Assembly (NCBI GenBank): GCA_035489435.1
Contig: DATHKG010000104.1
Length of the DNA stretch: 64,000 nucleotides
Direction: 5' to 3' (one strand)
DNA from: DATHKG01 sp035489435
Lineage (GTDB): Bacteria > Bacteroidota > Bacteroidia > Chitinophagales > Chitinophagaceae
Both the position numbers and the translations under genes were made by a program. Position 1 is the stretch's first letter; each line of letters begins with the position of its first letter. Positions 1 through 8,828 of this stretch are shown here, in pieces. The notes beneath the pieces are model-generated. The model made no database searches and was not told the DNA's origin. It saw only the letters and a list, made by a program, of their open reading frames with translations.

Positions 1-1
1 A

Positions 2-730
2 CTAACAACTTCCCAGGTATTGCCGGCGTTGAACTATCATAAATCGCTCAGCGACCAGAAAACAATGTATTTATCTTTTGGGGTAATGGGCGGCATGATC
101 AGGAAAAGCATTGATATGTCTAAAATGACGACAGATAATCAATACGGTCCGGGTGGTTATGATCCCACACTCCCAACCGGCGAAATGTTCATTGCACCAA
201 ATTTCACTACCTGGGATGCAAGTGCCGGGCTGAGTTTTAATACAACCTTTGGCACGGGCCAGGTTAATAGTCTTTTTGTCGGGGGCGCTTATCATCATCT
301 GAACCGGCCTAAAAATTCATTTTACAGGAACCCGGAAATTGAATTGAATGCGAAATATGTGTTTTCGGCCGGGGTAAAGCTGAATGTAGACGATTATTCC
401 TATTTCAATCTGCAGGCAGATTATAGTCTCCAGGGCAGTCATACTGAAACTATCGCGGGCGCACTTTATTCCTACAAACTTGGAGACAATCCGGACAACC
501 CTTTATATACCGTACATGCAGGGGGATTTCTGCGATGGAAAGACGCTGTTATCCCTGTAATAAAAGTTGACCGGTACCCGCTTTCAGTGGCAATGAGTTA
601 TGATGTAAACATTTCTCCTTTAAAAACTGCAAGTATGGGTAGAGGTGGAATTGAACTTTCTGTGTCCTATATTGGTTTTATCAAAAGAGACAACAGTAGT
701 CAGTACAAAATGCTTTGTCCAAAATTTTAA
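2..730 (+). CDS. PorP/SprF family type IX secretion membrane protein, 5' partial
   Basis: The reading frame is already open at the window edge (from base 2), so the N-terminus and signal peptide lie outside; about 242 residues are visible. The sequence has the alternating polar/aromatic pattern of an outer-membrane beta-barrel. It shows PorP/SprF landmarks shared with the complete paralogue at 32300: a segment with HHLNRP (HHINRP in the paralogue), a YSLQGSH/YYSNQA-type strand, a GG(F/L)xxRxxDAxIPxI motif and a C-terminus ending CPKF (CPTF in the paralogue). Members act at the outer membrane as partners of type IX-secreted, type B sorted proteins. Its partner would be expected upstream, outside the window. 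The family call is firm; the individual role is inferred. Confidence 0.85.
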   Translation, partial: LTTSQVLPALNYHKSLSDQKTMYLSFGVMGGMIRKSIDMSKMTTDNQYGPGGYDPTLPTGEMFIAPNFTTWDASAGLSFNTTFGTGQVNSLFVGGAYHHLNRPKNSFYRNPEIELNAKYVFSAGVKLNVDDYSYFNLQADYSLQGSHTETIAGALYSYKLGDNPDNPLYTVHAGGFLRWKDAVIPVIKVDRYPLSVAMSYDVNISPLKTASMGRGGIELSVSYIGFIKRDNSSQYKMLCPKF

Positions 731-775
731 GGATTTATTTCCCGGCATTTCTAACATTCACCTGAACAATTTAGA

Positions 776-968
776 CTAACCAAACATAAACTCACTAATC
801 TTAAACACATCAATCTTAAACTCACCAGTCTTAAACTAATCAATTATAAACTAACCAACCTTAAGCTAACATCATAAACACATCAATCTTAAACTCACCA
901 GTCTTAAACTCACCAGTCTTAAACTAATCAATCTTAAACTTACCAATCTTAAACTCACCAATCTTAAA
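776..968. repeat. 15-bp degenerate minisatellite, 13 units
   Basis: Thirteen head-to-tail units can be lined up, twelve of 15 bp and one of 13 bp, with consensus near CTCACCAATCTTAAA. There is a higher-order pattern: the unit order CACATC-, CTCACCAG-, CTAATC- occurs twice. The array ends five bases before the ATG of the peroxiredoxin at 974, so it forms that gene's immediate leader. In the frame CTT AAA CTC ACC AAT the last units would read as LKLTN pentapeptides, but the 13-bp unit breaks the frame with TAA, so I do not call it coding. Confidence 0.9.
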
Positions 969-973
969 TTAGC

Positions 974-1444
974 ATGGCAATTTCAATAGGGGATACGGCA
1001 CCGGCATTCGCGTTATATAATACAGGAAAGCAGAAAATTAGCCTTGATGACCAAAAAGGTAAAAATGTGTTGCTCTTATTTTTCCCGCTGGCATTTACAA
1101 GTACATGTACTGCTGAACTTTGTGGGGTAAGAGATAATATCGCGGCCTATAATTCAGCAAACGCCGTGGTATTTGGCATTAGTGTTGATTCCCCTTATTC
1201 CCTTCGTAAATTCAAGGAAGAACAACATTTCAATTTTGAACTGTTAAGCGACTTCAACAAGGAGATTTCCAGGAATTACGAAACTATATATGAAACTTTT
1301 GGAATGGAAATGAAGGGGGTGTCTAAAAGAGCCGCTTTCGTGATTGACAAGAACGGGATCGTGAGATACGCCGAGGTATTGGAGAATGCCAGCGAAGTGC
1401 CTGATTTTGCTAAAATCAATGAAACGTTGAAGAATTTGAACTGA
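974..1444 (+). CDS. Peroxiredoxin (AhpC/TSA-type redoxin, Bcp/AhpE-like)
   Basis: A 156-residue thioredoxin-fold peroxidase that reduces hydrogen peroxide and organic hydroperoxides in the cytoplasm. The active-site stretch PLAFTSTCTAELC (38-50) gives the P-x3-T-x2-C signature, with peroxidatic Cys45. Cys50 sits where Bcp-type atypical 2-Cys enzymes carry a resolving cysteine, while the rest (VFGISVDSPYSLRKF, then LLSDFNKEISRNYE) is closer to AhpE-like proteins. There is no signal peptide. The ATG at 974 begins MAISIGDTAPAF, the usual N-terminus of the family. Its leader is the 15-bp minisatellite, so transcription must start within or upstream of the array. The subfamily is uncertain. Confidence 0.9.
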   Translation: MAISIGDTAPAFALYNTGKQKISLDDQKGKNVLLLFFPLAFTSTCTAELCGVRDNIAAYNSANAVVFGISVDSPYSLRKFKEEQHFNFELLSDFNKEISRNYETIYETFGMEMKGVSKRAAFVIDKNGIVRYAEVLENASEVPDFAKINETLKNLN

Positions 1445-1592
1445 ACGGGGTGAATCCCGAATTGGGAATAGCTCAATATCATAACTATCTCGCTGCAAAT
1501 CATCGACTTACGCGCAATATCGTAATAATACTTTCTGAGTAAAAAACTAAGATATTTCCCTTAGTAACTTCTTTAATATCTCAAATCATTTG

Positions 1593-1600
1593 TACATTTG
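1593..1600 (+). promoter_or_regulatory. Candidate Bacteroidota -7 box
   Basis: TACATTTG matches the Bacteroidota -7 consensus TAnnTTTG exactly and lies 46 bases before the ATG of the sorting-domain mini-protein. The upstream -33 element is weak (TTTA rather than TTTG), so this is a candidate only. Confidence 0.35.
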
Positions 1601-1646
1601 AATTAATGGAAATATCTTGGGACATAATCGTAAAATATCATCTTGC

Positions 1647-1991
1647 ATGAAGATTTTTTACTCTCTGTCCATCATCCTTATTGTTTCACTACAAGCGAAA
1701 AGCCAGGAGCGCCCAAGGGAAACCCCTGCACAAGAGCCTGTTGCCCGGATAGTAAAATTTTATCCTAATCCTGCCACTTCCGTTATCAACTTCGATTTTC
1801 AAAAAAACGCTGACAAAAATTATAATTTCCAAATCTTCAGCCTCACAGGTAAAAAGGTATATGAATTATCCAAGGTCGATCAAAAGACCACAGTTAACCT
1901 CAGCGACTTTTACCGTGGCATCTATATCTTTCAACTTAAAGATCAATTTGGCAAACTAGTAGATTCAGGAAAATTCCAGGTCACTAAATAA
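1647..1991 (+). CDS. Secreted mini-protein made almost entirely of a type A T9SS sorting domain
   Basis: A protein of 114 residues when started at the ATG at 1647; an in-frame TTG at 1617 would add ten polar residues before the signal peptide. Residues 1-20 form a signal peptide (MKIFYSLSIILIVSLQAKSQ). After a short Pro/Glu-rich linker, the rest is a type IX C-terminal sorting domain: FYPNPATSVINFDF, FSLTGKKVYEL, LSDFYRGIYIFQL and GKFQV strands. In known T9SS substrates such a domain is cleaved after it directs a large cargo across the outer membrane, but no cargo is present here. It could be a remnant of a larger secreted protein, or a genuinely small product. It is monocistronic, with its own -7 box candidate. 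Confidence 0.8.
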   Translation: MKIFYSLSIILIVSLQAKSQERPRETPAQEPVARIVKFYPNPATSVINFDFQKNADKNYNFQIFSLTGKKVYELSKVDQKTTVNLSDFYRGIYIFQLKDQFGKLVDSGKFQVTK

Positions 1992-2104
1992 TCCTCAACT
2001 TTTAGAACCGTTGAATAATAGGTATGAGAATATCCGGTATGAAAAATAAATTTTCGTAACTCATAACTCCTTTCATAACTCATAATTCATACTTCATATT
2101 TCTC

Positions 2105-3277
2105 TTAAATTACTTGGGTGATCATAAACTTGAGGTAGTGCGTATTCTCCAGTTCCCGCATGATCGGATGATCAGCAGACTGCGCCTGGAAACACACCTG
2201 TCTTAGTTTACGTTTTGCATCTTTTGCTGCCATTTGCATAATGTCTACAAAAAGATCTGGAGGAACCAGGTTTGTACAGCTTGAGGTAACCAGGAAACCA
2301 CCCGGTTTAACCAGTTTCATTCCCCGGAGATTGATTTCCTTGTAGCCTGCAATCGCTTTTTGTATATTCTCCCTTGATTTGGTAAAAGATGGTGGGTCAA
2401 GCATTACCACATCATATTGTCGCCCTTCTTTCACCCAGTTTTTTAAAACATCGAAGGCATTGGCCACTTCAAATTTGCAGATATTTTCATAACCGTTTAA
2501 AGCAGCATTGAGGTTAGCCTGTTCAACGGCATTTTCTGAAATATCCAGGCCCAGCACTGATTTTGCACCATAGTGAGCAGCGTGAATTTCGAAAGTACCG
2601 GTATAGGTAAATACACCAAGTACATCGGCGCCCTTAACGATATGTTGGATAGCCCTCCTGTTATCCTGCTGGTCGAGAAAATAACCTGTTTTTTGTCCTT
2701 TTTCTATGTCTACCTGGAATCTGAGTCCGTTTTCAACTATCTGGATCTTAGTATCAAAAGGAGCTGAAAGAAATCCTTTCTGTTGAGGTAAGCCTTCGAG
2801 TTCACGAACAGGCACGTCATTTCTTTCATAGATACCTTTTGGTGAAAATATTTTCTCTATAGCCTTTACAATTTCGTTTTTCCAGACATCTATTCCAAGT
2901 GCCAGTGTCTGAATTACGAAATAATCGTTGAATTTATCGATGATAAGCTGCGGTAGTTCATCAGCCTCACCAAATATCAGTCTGCAATTTTCAGAATAAC
3001 CAATTTGCTGCCGGTACTGCCAGGCCTTCAGAATACGATCGTGAAAAAACGCTTCGTCAATAACCGCATTTTTATCCCGGGTGAGTAATCGAATAACTAT
3101 TTGTGACTGCGGATTAAGATAGCCCTTTCCGACAAATTTTTTATCGTGCGTATATACATCTACGATATCCCCTGGTTTCGATTCGCCGGCAATTTCTCTC
3201 ACTTCGTTGTTGAATATCCAGGGATGACCATTCGGTACACGTTGACTGATCTTTTTATTTAGGAACACATTGGCCAT
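2105..3277 (-). CDS. Class I SAM-dependent rRNA methyltransferase, RlmI-like
   Basis: A 390-residue cytoplasmic RNA cytosine-5 methyltransferase of the RlmI family (E. coli RlmI methylates C1962 of 23S rRNA). The N-terminal PUA-like domain starts LNKKISQRVPNGHPWIFNNEV. The SAM motif I region is near 219-246 (LGVFTYTGTFEIHAAHYGA, then LGLDISENA), and the catalytic DPPSFTKS motif is near residue 303. The common family form NLFSYTGGF is here VFTYTGTF. I use the ATG at 3277, which gives MANVFLNKK; the TTG 27 bases upstream would add a hydrophobic stub. It is probably monocistronic. Site specificity is inferred from the family. Confidence 0.88.
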   Translation of the reverse strand: MANVFLNKKISQRVPNGHPWIFNNEVREIAGESKPGDIVDVYTHDKKFVGKGYLNPQSQIVIRLLTRDKNAVIDEAFFHDRILKAWQYRQQIGYSENCRLIFGEADELPQLIIDKFNDYFVIQTLALGIDVWKNEIVKAIEKIFSPKGIYERNDVPVRELEGLPQQKGFLSAPFDTKIQIVENGLRFQVDIEKGQKTGYFLDQQDNRRAIQHIVKGADVLGVFTYTGTFEIHAAHYGAKSVLGLDISENAVEQANLNAALNGYENICKFEVANAFDVLKNWVKEGRQYDVVMLDPPSFTKSRENIQKAIAGYKEINLRGMKLVKPGGFLVTSSCTNLVPPDLFVDIMQMAAKDAKRKLRQVCFQAQSADHPIMRELENTHYLKFMITQVI

Positions 3278-3331
3278 AACCCGCAAAATTAATGGAATCA
3301 GCAAAGCAAAGCCCCGGGATTAACATTAATC

Positions 3332-4876
3332 TCAATTTATGTTCTTCAGTAATATAAATGCCGGTCCTTTTTTCCAATCTTTCTTTGGCTTTGTCTCCGA
3401 AGGCCGGATCGAAAAATTACCTAATACAAGATCAATTTTGCCGTCACCATCTATATCACCCGCATCCATAGTCAGCCACCTGCCAAGTTCGGATTCCGGG
3501 AAAGTGTAGGGCTCAAAACGATATTGACCCTTGTTTTCTAAATACACAAACCCTTCTTCCGGTTGGTTAGTAAAGTCTGCAAAAAAAGCTATGGTAGCGA
3601 GGTCCTGGTCGCCATCATTATCAAAATCCCTGGCTATTGCTTTGAAACATCCGTGAATCGGGAAAAAGAATTGGTTGGTGAATTTGTTTTTCCCATCATT
3701 TGTGAAAATGTAAACCCCATGATATGGCTTTAGTACCATTGAAAAGTCAGCATTGTCTCCACATGTATACACGATATCGGGATAGCCATCACTGTTAAAG
3801 TCAGCTAACTCGAAGTAAGAGGAACCATAAACCGAAGGAAAACTTAATACTTTTTCCTGGTGAAAACGACCGTTGCCAAGATTTGTATAAACAATGATGC
3901 ATTCGCTTCCCTGTGAAAAAAGAGCCCAGATATCCGGTAATCCATCCTTGTTATGATCGACAATATAAGCCTTGATGGCACCGGGCAATGGACTTAGTAT
4001 GTGACGCAAATAATTTCCCCTTCCCCGGTCTTCGAACCAGGATAAGGCCCCTGTGAGGTTACCAAACTCACAAACAACATAATCAGTTCTCCCATCTGTA
4101 TTCAGGTCCGCCATGGCGAGGGCTACTGGTCTTGCGAGACCTGAAGCCACCGGAATCAAATGCGAACTATCGTTTCTTAAGGTATCACCCAGGCCAAAAG
4201 CCAGGGAGCCAAGTTTTGCATTCGTTGGGTTTAATTGCCCGATATCACAGAATACATACTTGCGGTCATGAAACGCCATATCAACTATATTCCCTGAAGA
4301 ACCCATAGACCCTGGAGCGGAATTAATATTGGAGAAGCTGAAAAGTCGTTCTTTAATGATATCGTTGAATAATAATTTAGGTGCGTTATTGCCTGTATTT
4401 ATTTTTATGAATGATAAAGCCGGTGTATCTAACCTGAAGGATGGCAGCTCAACGGAGAAGCCGGGTAATTTCCTGTTCACTATTCCCGGCCTGGACTGTG
4501 AGGGTAATGTATCAGGCGAAGTGGCAAGATAATAATCCATGATGGCTTGCCATTCATGAGCATCAAGTAAAGGTCTTGATGGGTAATAAGTTGAATCGAG
4601 ATTGGGATCTTTTTTAAATGAAGGATAGTATTTAAAATTATGTTTAAATATACCAAGCCTTGGTCCCATTTGCGGCAACACTCCTTCCTCCCAACTGTTC
4701 ACATCAAGTTGCGAAGGGTCAGGCAATTCATGACATGATTGACAATGTATCTGAGCAAGTTTTTCACCTTCCCGGATATTGGACTCAGGAATGCTTGAAT
4801 AAGCTTTGTTGCGGTGATAGTTTTTGCATGATGAAATCAATAAGCAGGTTGAAACTATGCAGAAACAGGTTATCAT
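3332..4876 (-). CDS. FG-GAP/VCBS repeat lipoprotein with a CxxCH heme motif
   Basis: A protein of 513 residues from the ATG at 4876, chosen because it yields a lipoprotein signal peptide with lipobox LISSC (lipidated Cys17). A longer frame to 4975 would bury that signal. Residues 36-75 resemble a short cytochrome c module: CQSCH (Cys45, Cys48, His49), followed by LPDPSQ and Met70 as a possible axial ligand. The remainder contains calcium-binding FG-GAP/VCBS blades, for example DLNTDGRTD, DHNKDGLPD, DFNSDGYPD, DFDNDGDQD and DIDGDGKID, which form a beta-propeller. It lies 115 bp downstream of the giant ASPIC protein on the same strand, probably in one transcript. A surface or periplasmic role is likely; the substrate is unknown. 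Confidence 0.82.
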   Translation of the reverse strand: MITCFCIVSTCLLISSCKNYHRNKAYSSIPESNIREGEKLAQIHCQSCHELPDPSQLDVNSWEEGVLPQMGPRLGIFKHNFKYYPSFKKDPNLDSTYYPSRPLLDAHEWQAIMDYYLATSPDTLPSQSRPGIVNRKLPGFSVELPSFRLDTPALSFIKINTGNNAPKLLFNDIIKERLFSFSNINSAPGSMGSSGNIVDMAFHDRKYVFCDIGQLNPTNAKLGSLAFGLGDTLRNDSSHLIPVASGLARPVALAMADLNTDGRTDYVVCEFGNLTGALSWFEDRGRGNYLRHILSPLPGAIKAYIVDHNKDGLPDIWALFSQGSECIIVYTNLGNGRFHQEKVLSFPSVYGSSYFELADFNSDGYPDIVYTCGDNADFSMVLKPYHGVYIFTNDGKNKFTNQFFFPIHGCFKAIARDFDNDGDQDLATIAFFADFTNQPEEGFVYLENKGQYRFEPYTFPESELGRWLTMDAGDIDGDGKIDLVLGNFSIRPSETKPKKDWKKGPAFILLKNIN

Positions 4877-4991
4877 GCTGACCCTGGTACTGTTTAGAAT
4901 ATCCAGGACCTTAGCTCTTTGTTGGCAATGCCGGCTAAATTGTCGGGTTGATTTGAAATTTGAAAACATTTGCACTCTTCAATATTCTTTT

Positions 4992-7900
4992 TTACTCTAT
5001 AGTTATTGAACGAACCCGGCCTTTACTATCTGTTATCTCAACTGCCCGCACACTTGTATCAGATAGCAGGAATCTCGCAGACTGTGATAAAAACGAAGAT
5101 CCGTAACTGAATTCTGATTTCCTCTTTTTTCCATTTTTCAATGTTAAAATAGCACTCACATCTGTCGTGAGTGCGGGGATCAGTTTTACCTCACTTCTAA
5201 GTTGTAATATTTTTAATGGTCCCTGATTTTCGCTTGCAGCAAGCAAGTAGTGACCTTTACTGCTTCTGAGTTTTACCAGCGCTTTGCCGTTGCCGGAAAA
5301 ATAGATCCCGCTTTGCTGAATCGTTAAAGCATTAAAGTTTCCTTTTCCGTCACCTCGGAGAAAGATTCCATTGAGTGCATCATATTTTCCCATTGATAAC
5401 TCGGTGCCAAAATCATTACCTGTTGCAACCAGGTCGAGGTTGCCGTCATTATCAAAATCCTCTGCGGCCATCCCATTGAGTACAGAAATCTGTGCGGCAG
5501 CTGGCAATAATATTGGCTTGAACTTGCCGTTCCCATCATTCTGCAGGTAATACGAATGCAGATCAGTCGCCCGCAGTTTCAGTAGGCCCTCCATTTGCTC
5601 CAGGTTGAGCAGGTTTTGCATAGTTGCTCCCGCATAATCTTTATATGTCTGAAATTTCGCCCTGGTTTTTACAATCTGTTTTATCATGTCGTCGCGAAGA
5701 TGAACAGGAACCTCTCTTTTTTGGGGATCATTGAACGATTGAGGAAGAAAATATGAAGTGAGGGCATCAAAACTGCCGTTGCCATCAAAGTCTTTGGCGA
5801 TAATATTTACCGGATACTGTGAAGTCGGTTTGTAAAATGAATTGGTACCAAAGTTTCCCAGTACATAGTCAATATCACCATCATTATCAAAGTCGCCCGG
5901 AATTATTGAATTCCACCAACCATAAACGCTGCCGATCCCTGAATCTGCAGAAACATCTTCAAATTTGCCTTTATTGTTTTTTAGAAAGGTAACACGCATC
6001 CATTCTCCAAGTAAAATGAGATCCTGCCATCCATCGTTATCGAAATCTGTAAACAGCGCATCACAAACCAAACCGATTCCCTGGATCTTTGGAGCAACGG
6101 TGGCCGAAATATCAGTGAATTTTATCTGCCCGTTTTTGGAGTCGTTGCGATAAAGATAACTTGATACAGGGACCGGATATTTACCCGGTTCAACCCTTCC
6201 TGCGATAAATAAATCCAGGTCACCGTCTTTATCGAAGTCCGCAGCCCTTGCGCAGGACTTACTCGTAAGATTAGCTGAAAATGCAGCAGTATTTTCAGAA
6301 AAATTGCCTTTGCCATCATTAATGTAAAAAACATCATGATATGAATCTGTGCCCGGTGGCCCTTCATAGCCACCCCGCGCAATATAAAGATCCAGGTCAT
6401 TGTCACCGTCAGCATCAAATAAAAGTACACCCATATCCTCTGCATTTTTTGTTGGTGCAGCCGATATTTGGCCCGTTGTTTTTTGCCGGGTGTTTTTTAG
6501 TTGGGTATTTGTTTCTTGAGTACTTATTTGTTGAGTATCTGAATGCTGAGTGGTGGTGCTAATGATTGACTTAAGTTGAAACCTGCCATCCCCCTGCTGC
6601 AAAAACGCTTGTGCATAATAGAAAAAAGAACCTCCACTTATTATATCATCGATACCATTGCCATCAATATCACCTACAGCCAGGGCAGGCCCATACTGAG
6701 AAAGCTTATGAGGTAAAAGATTTTGAATATTAAAATCAACAAAATCCTTGTCTTCATGAATATAATTGATGCCGGCTTTTGAAGTTATTTCAGTAAAGAT
6801 CGAACGATGATTAATCATAAGGTAGTTAGCGGTGTCCTTAACAAATGAATTGGCTGGTTTTCCGTCTGACTCTTTCACTGTTAATACTTTATTGGCTGAT
6901 TGATCTTTAAAGATCTGCATGCTTCCATTTGGCCACTTTATCACCAATGAATCAACCTTTGTATTTTTCCCGATACCGAAGTGCGCGAAATTGATCACAG
7001 ATGACAGATAGCCTCTATAAGGCGTGTTTTCATAGACCTGCCGGTGATTAGTTCCGATATAAATCTCTGCCCATGCACCCAGGCCATTTCTATTCTGTGT
7101 GCCTCCTTCGAATTTTACATCGAGAAAGTGGCTCTCCTCTTTGTTTGTTTCCCGGAAATTGTTTTTATACAAAAAAGCTTCGTCATTGATATTATTGATA
7201 ACAAGGTCAAGATCACCATCGTTATCCAGGTCGGCATAAACGCCACCGTTTGAAAAACCCGCTGTTTCCATTCCCCAATCTTTAGTCACGTTATCAAACT
7301 TAAGATCACCCTGGTTTCTATATGCATAGTTGGAAATTTTTACTTCGGGAATCTGGTCGAGGATTTCCTTTTTGGATGACAATGCTGACGCTTTATTTCT
7401 GAATGCCATAAAGTCGTGATCAGTAACATCTTTTGGAAAACCATTCGTAATGATAATATCCCGGAAACCGTCATTATCAAAATCTGCCACTATAGGCGAC
7501 CAACTCCAGTCTGTTTCAGCAATACCGGCATAAAAACTTATATCAGAAAAAACAGGATGACCGACCGTATCATTTTGCAATACCATCGGACCCTGGTTTA
7601 TCTGGAGCACGTTCCTGACATATTGGTATTGATAGCCAAAATAATCGTTGTTAGTATAACGCTGGTAACCTATCGGATTCATCATCATTTTCTTCCGGTA
7701 GTTATCTTCAGGATTCATGTCGAGTTCAATGACATCGGCTAATCCATCATTGTTGATGTCGATGATATCCTGACCCATCGCGTTTTCCGCTGTATGCTTA
7801 AAATAAGAATTGATTTCATTTTTAAATGTTCCATTTTTCTGATTGATATAAAGCAAATTCTGAGACAGAAAGTCGTTGGTAACATAAACATCTTTCCAGC

Positions 7901-8672
7901 CATCGCGGTTTATATCAACAATATTTACTCCATGCCCATATCCTTCAATGGTGACACCTGCTTCTGTGGACGCATCTTTATATACACCATGTTTCAGACT
8001 ATCATTCCAGTCATTCCGAAAAAATTTGTCAGTGTTTTTGTGTTCCCGGTTTTTAAGCTGTGGTCTGAATGTATTTGGAGATTCATGTTTCACAATTTCA
8101 TTTACAACAAGATACATATCAAGATCACCATCGTTATCGTAGTCGAAAAAAGCCGCCATTGTTGAATGCGATGTATCAGCCAGCCCATACTCAATTGCAA
8201 GATTTTCAAATACAGGGATCCCATCGGCATTATTCCCTACATTGACATATAAAATATTCTCTCTTTTTTTTGCATCTTTTGATAACGAAGCTGAAACATA
8301 AATATCAAGCTTTCCATCATTATTTATATCAATCACGCTGGCTCCTCTTGCCCATCTGCCTTCACCAGTTACTCTTGCCTGGTCTGTAACATCATTAAAT
8401 CTAAAATCTCCTTTATTGACATACATTTTATTCGGCACCATGTTACCAGTAAAATAAATATCAGCTAATCCGTCATTGTTAAAATCACCAATACCTACTC
8501 CGCCCCCGTTATAAATATTTTCTACATCCAATACATTTAGGGAATCGTTATTGGTCATTATATTATTGAACACAATACCCGATTCAGTTGAGCTTATAGC
8601 TTCGAAACGGGATTTTGATTTACAAGAGAAGAGCGTAATGATAAAGAGAAGAAACGAAAGAACACGGATCAT
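4992..8672 (-). CDS. CRTAC1-type lipoprotein: FG-GAP/VCBS propellers with ASPIC/UnbV domain
   Basis: A 1226-residue surface lipoprotein whose signal ends in ITLFSC (Cys17). Many FG-GAP/VCBS calcium loops (DFNNDGLAD, DINNDGKLD, DYDNDGDLD, DLDNDGDLD, DFDGNGSFD) lie on both sides of an ASPIC/UnbV domain at about 530-600 (LGAWAEIYIG, YRGYLSSVINFAHFGIG, VIKWPNG). Such proteins usually sit beside SusC/SusD pairs in Bacteroidota and are thought to act in binding or capture at the cell surface; a reaction is not established. Residues 708-737 are an in-frame array of pentapeptides (TQHSD, TQQIS, TQETN and so on) between two propeller segments, which looks like a recent insertion. The upstream terminator at 8775 separates it from susD. 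Confidence 0.88.
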   Translation of the reverse strand: MIRVLSFLLFIITLFSCKSKSRFEAISSTESGIVFNNIMTNNDSLNVLDVENIYNGGGVGIGDFNNDGLADIYFTGNMVPNKMYVNKGDFRFNDVTDQARVTGEGRWARGASVIDINNDGKLDIYVSASLSKDAKKRENILYVNVGNNADGIPVFENLAIEYGLADTSHSTMAAFFDYDNDGDLDMYLVVNEIVKHESPNTFRPQLKNREHKNTDKFFRNDWNDSLKHGVYKDASTEAGVTIEGYGHGVNIVDINRDGWKDVYVTNDFLSQNLLYINQKNGTFKNEINSYFKHTAENAMGQDIIDINNDGLADVIELDMNPEDNYRKKMMMNPIGYQRYTNNDYFGYQYQYVRNVLQINQGPMVLQNDTVGHPVFSDISFYAGIAETDWSWSPIVADFDNDGFRDIIITNGFPKDVTDHDFMAFRNKASALSSKKEILDQIPEVKISNYAYRNQGDLKFDNVTKDWGMETAGFSNGGVYADLDNDGDLDLVINNINDEAFLYKNNFRETNKEESHFLDVKFEGGTQNRNGLGAWAEIYIGTNHRQVYENTPYRGYLSSVINFAHFGIGKNTKVDSLVIKWPNGSMQIFKDQSANKVLTVKESDGKPANSFVKDTANYLMINHRSIFTEITSKAGINYIHEDKDFVDFNIQNLLPHKLSQYGPALAVGDIDGNGIDDIISGGSFFYYAQAFLQQGDGRFQLKSIISTTTQHSDTQQISTQETNTQLKNTRQKTTGQISAAPTKNAEDMGVLLFDADGDNDLDLYIARGGYEGPPGTDSYHDVFYINDGKGNFSENTAAFSANLTSKSCARAADFDKDGDLDLFIAGRVEPGKYPVPVSSYLYRNDSKNGQIKFTDISATVAPKIQGIGLVCDALFTDFDNDGWQDLILLGEWMRVTFLKNNKGKFEDVSADSGIGSVYGWWNSIIPGDFDNDGDIDYVLGNFGTNSFYKPTSQYPVNIIAKDFDGNGSFDALTSYFLPQSFNDPQKREVPVHLRDDMIKQIVKTRAKFQTYKDYAGATMQNLLNLEQMEGLLKLRATDLHSYYLQNDGNGKFKPILLPAAAQISVLNGMAAEDFDNDGNLDLVATGNDFGTELSMGKYDALNGIFLRGDGKGNFNALTIQQSGIYFSGNGKALVKLRSSKGHYLLAASENQGPLKILQLRSEVKLIPALTTDVSAILTLKNGKKRKSEFSYGSSFLSQSARFLLSDTSVRAVEITDSKGRVRSITIE
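6462..6551 (-). repeat. In-frame 15-bp minisatellite encoding TQxxx pentapeptides
   Basis: Six 15-bp units, read on the minus strand, encode TQHSD, TQQIS, TQETN, TQLKN, TRQKT and TGQIS in the large CRTAC1-type protein (residues 708-737). The first four units begin ACT/ACC CAR; the last two have decayed. The period equals five codons, so expansion keeps the frame. Confidence 0.85.
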
Positions 8673-8774
8673 AAGTCAAAAAATAAACTAAAGAATATTA
8701 TCGTTAATAAGGTCTTCTAATCAGGTCTTCAAAAAAAGGTATTTATATCTGAGGATCTTCAGCAGTCAAGGTAC
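8673..8774. other. Intergenic leader of the CRTAC1-type gene with weak 13-bp repetition
   Basis: About 100 bases between the susD terminator and the start of the giant lipoprotein gene. Two imperfect copies of AGGTCTTC (near 8708 and 8721) are spaced 13 bases apart, with a looser third copy. No convincing promoter boxes could be picked. Confidence 0.4.
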
Positions 8775-8807
8775 AAAAAAAGTGAACCACCTCGAAAGGT
8801 GGTTCAC
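8775..8807 (-). terminator. Rho-independent terminator after susD
   Basis: On the minus strand an 11-bp perfect stem (GTGAACCACCT with AGGTGGTTCAC, four-base loop) is followed at once by seven T residues. It lies 21 bases past the susD stop, so it should end the susC-susD transcript and separate it from the VCBS genes. Confidence 0.9.
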
Positions 8808-8828
8808 GGAATCATAAACCAAATATAA

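Noticed and set aside
776..968. CRISPR array
   Set aside because: Units are contiguous 15-mers with no spacers and no cas genes nearby.
776..968. Small LKLTN pentapeptide-repeat protein
   Set aside because: One frame reads as pentapeptides over part of the array, but a 13-bp unit introduces a stop and there is no start codon or continuation.
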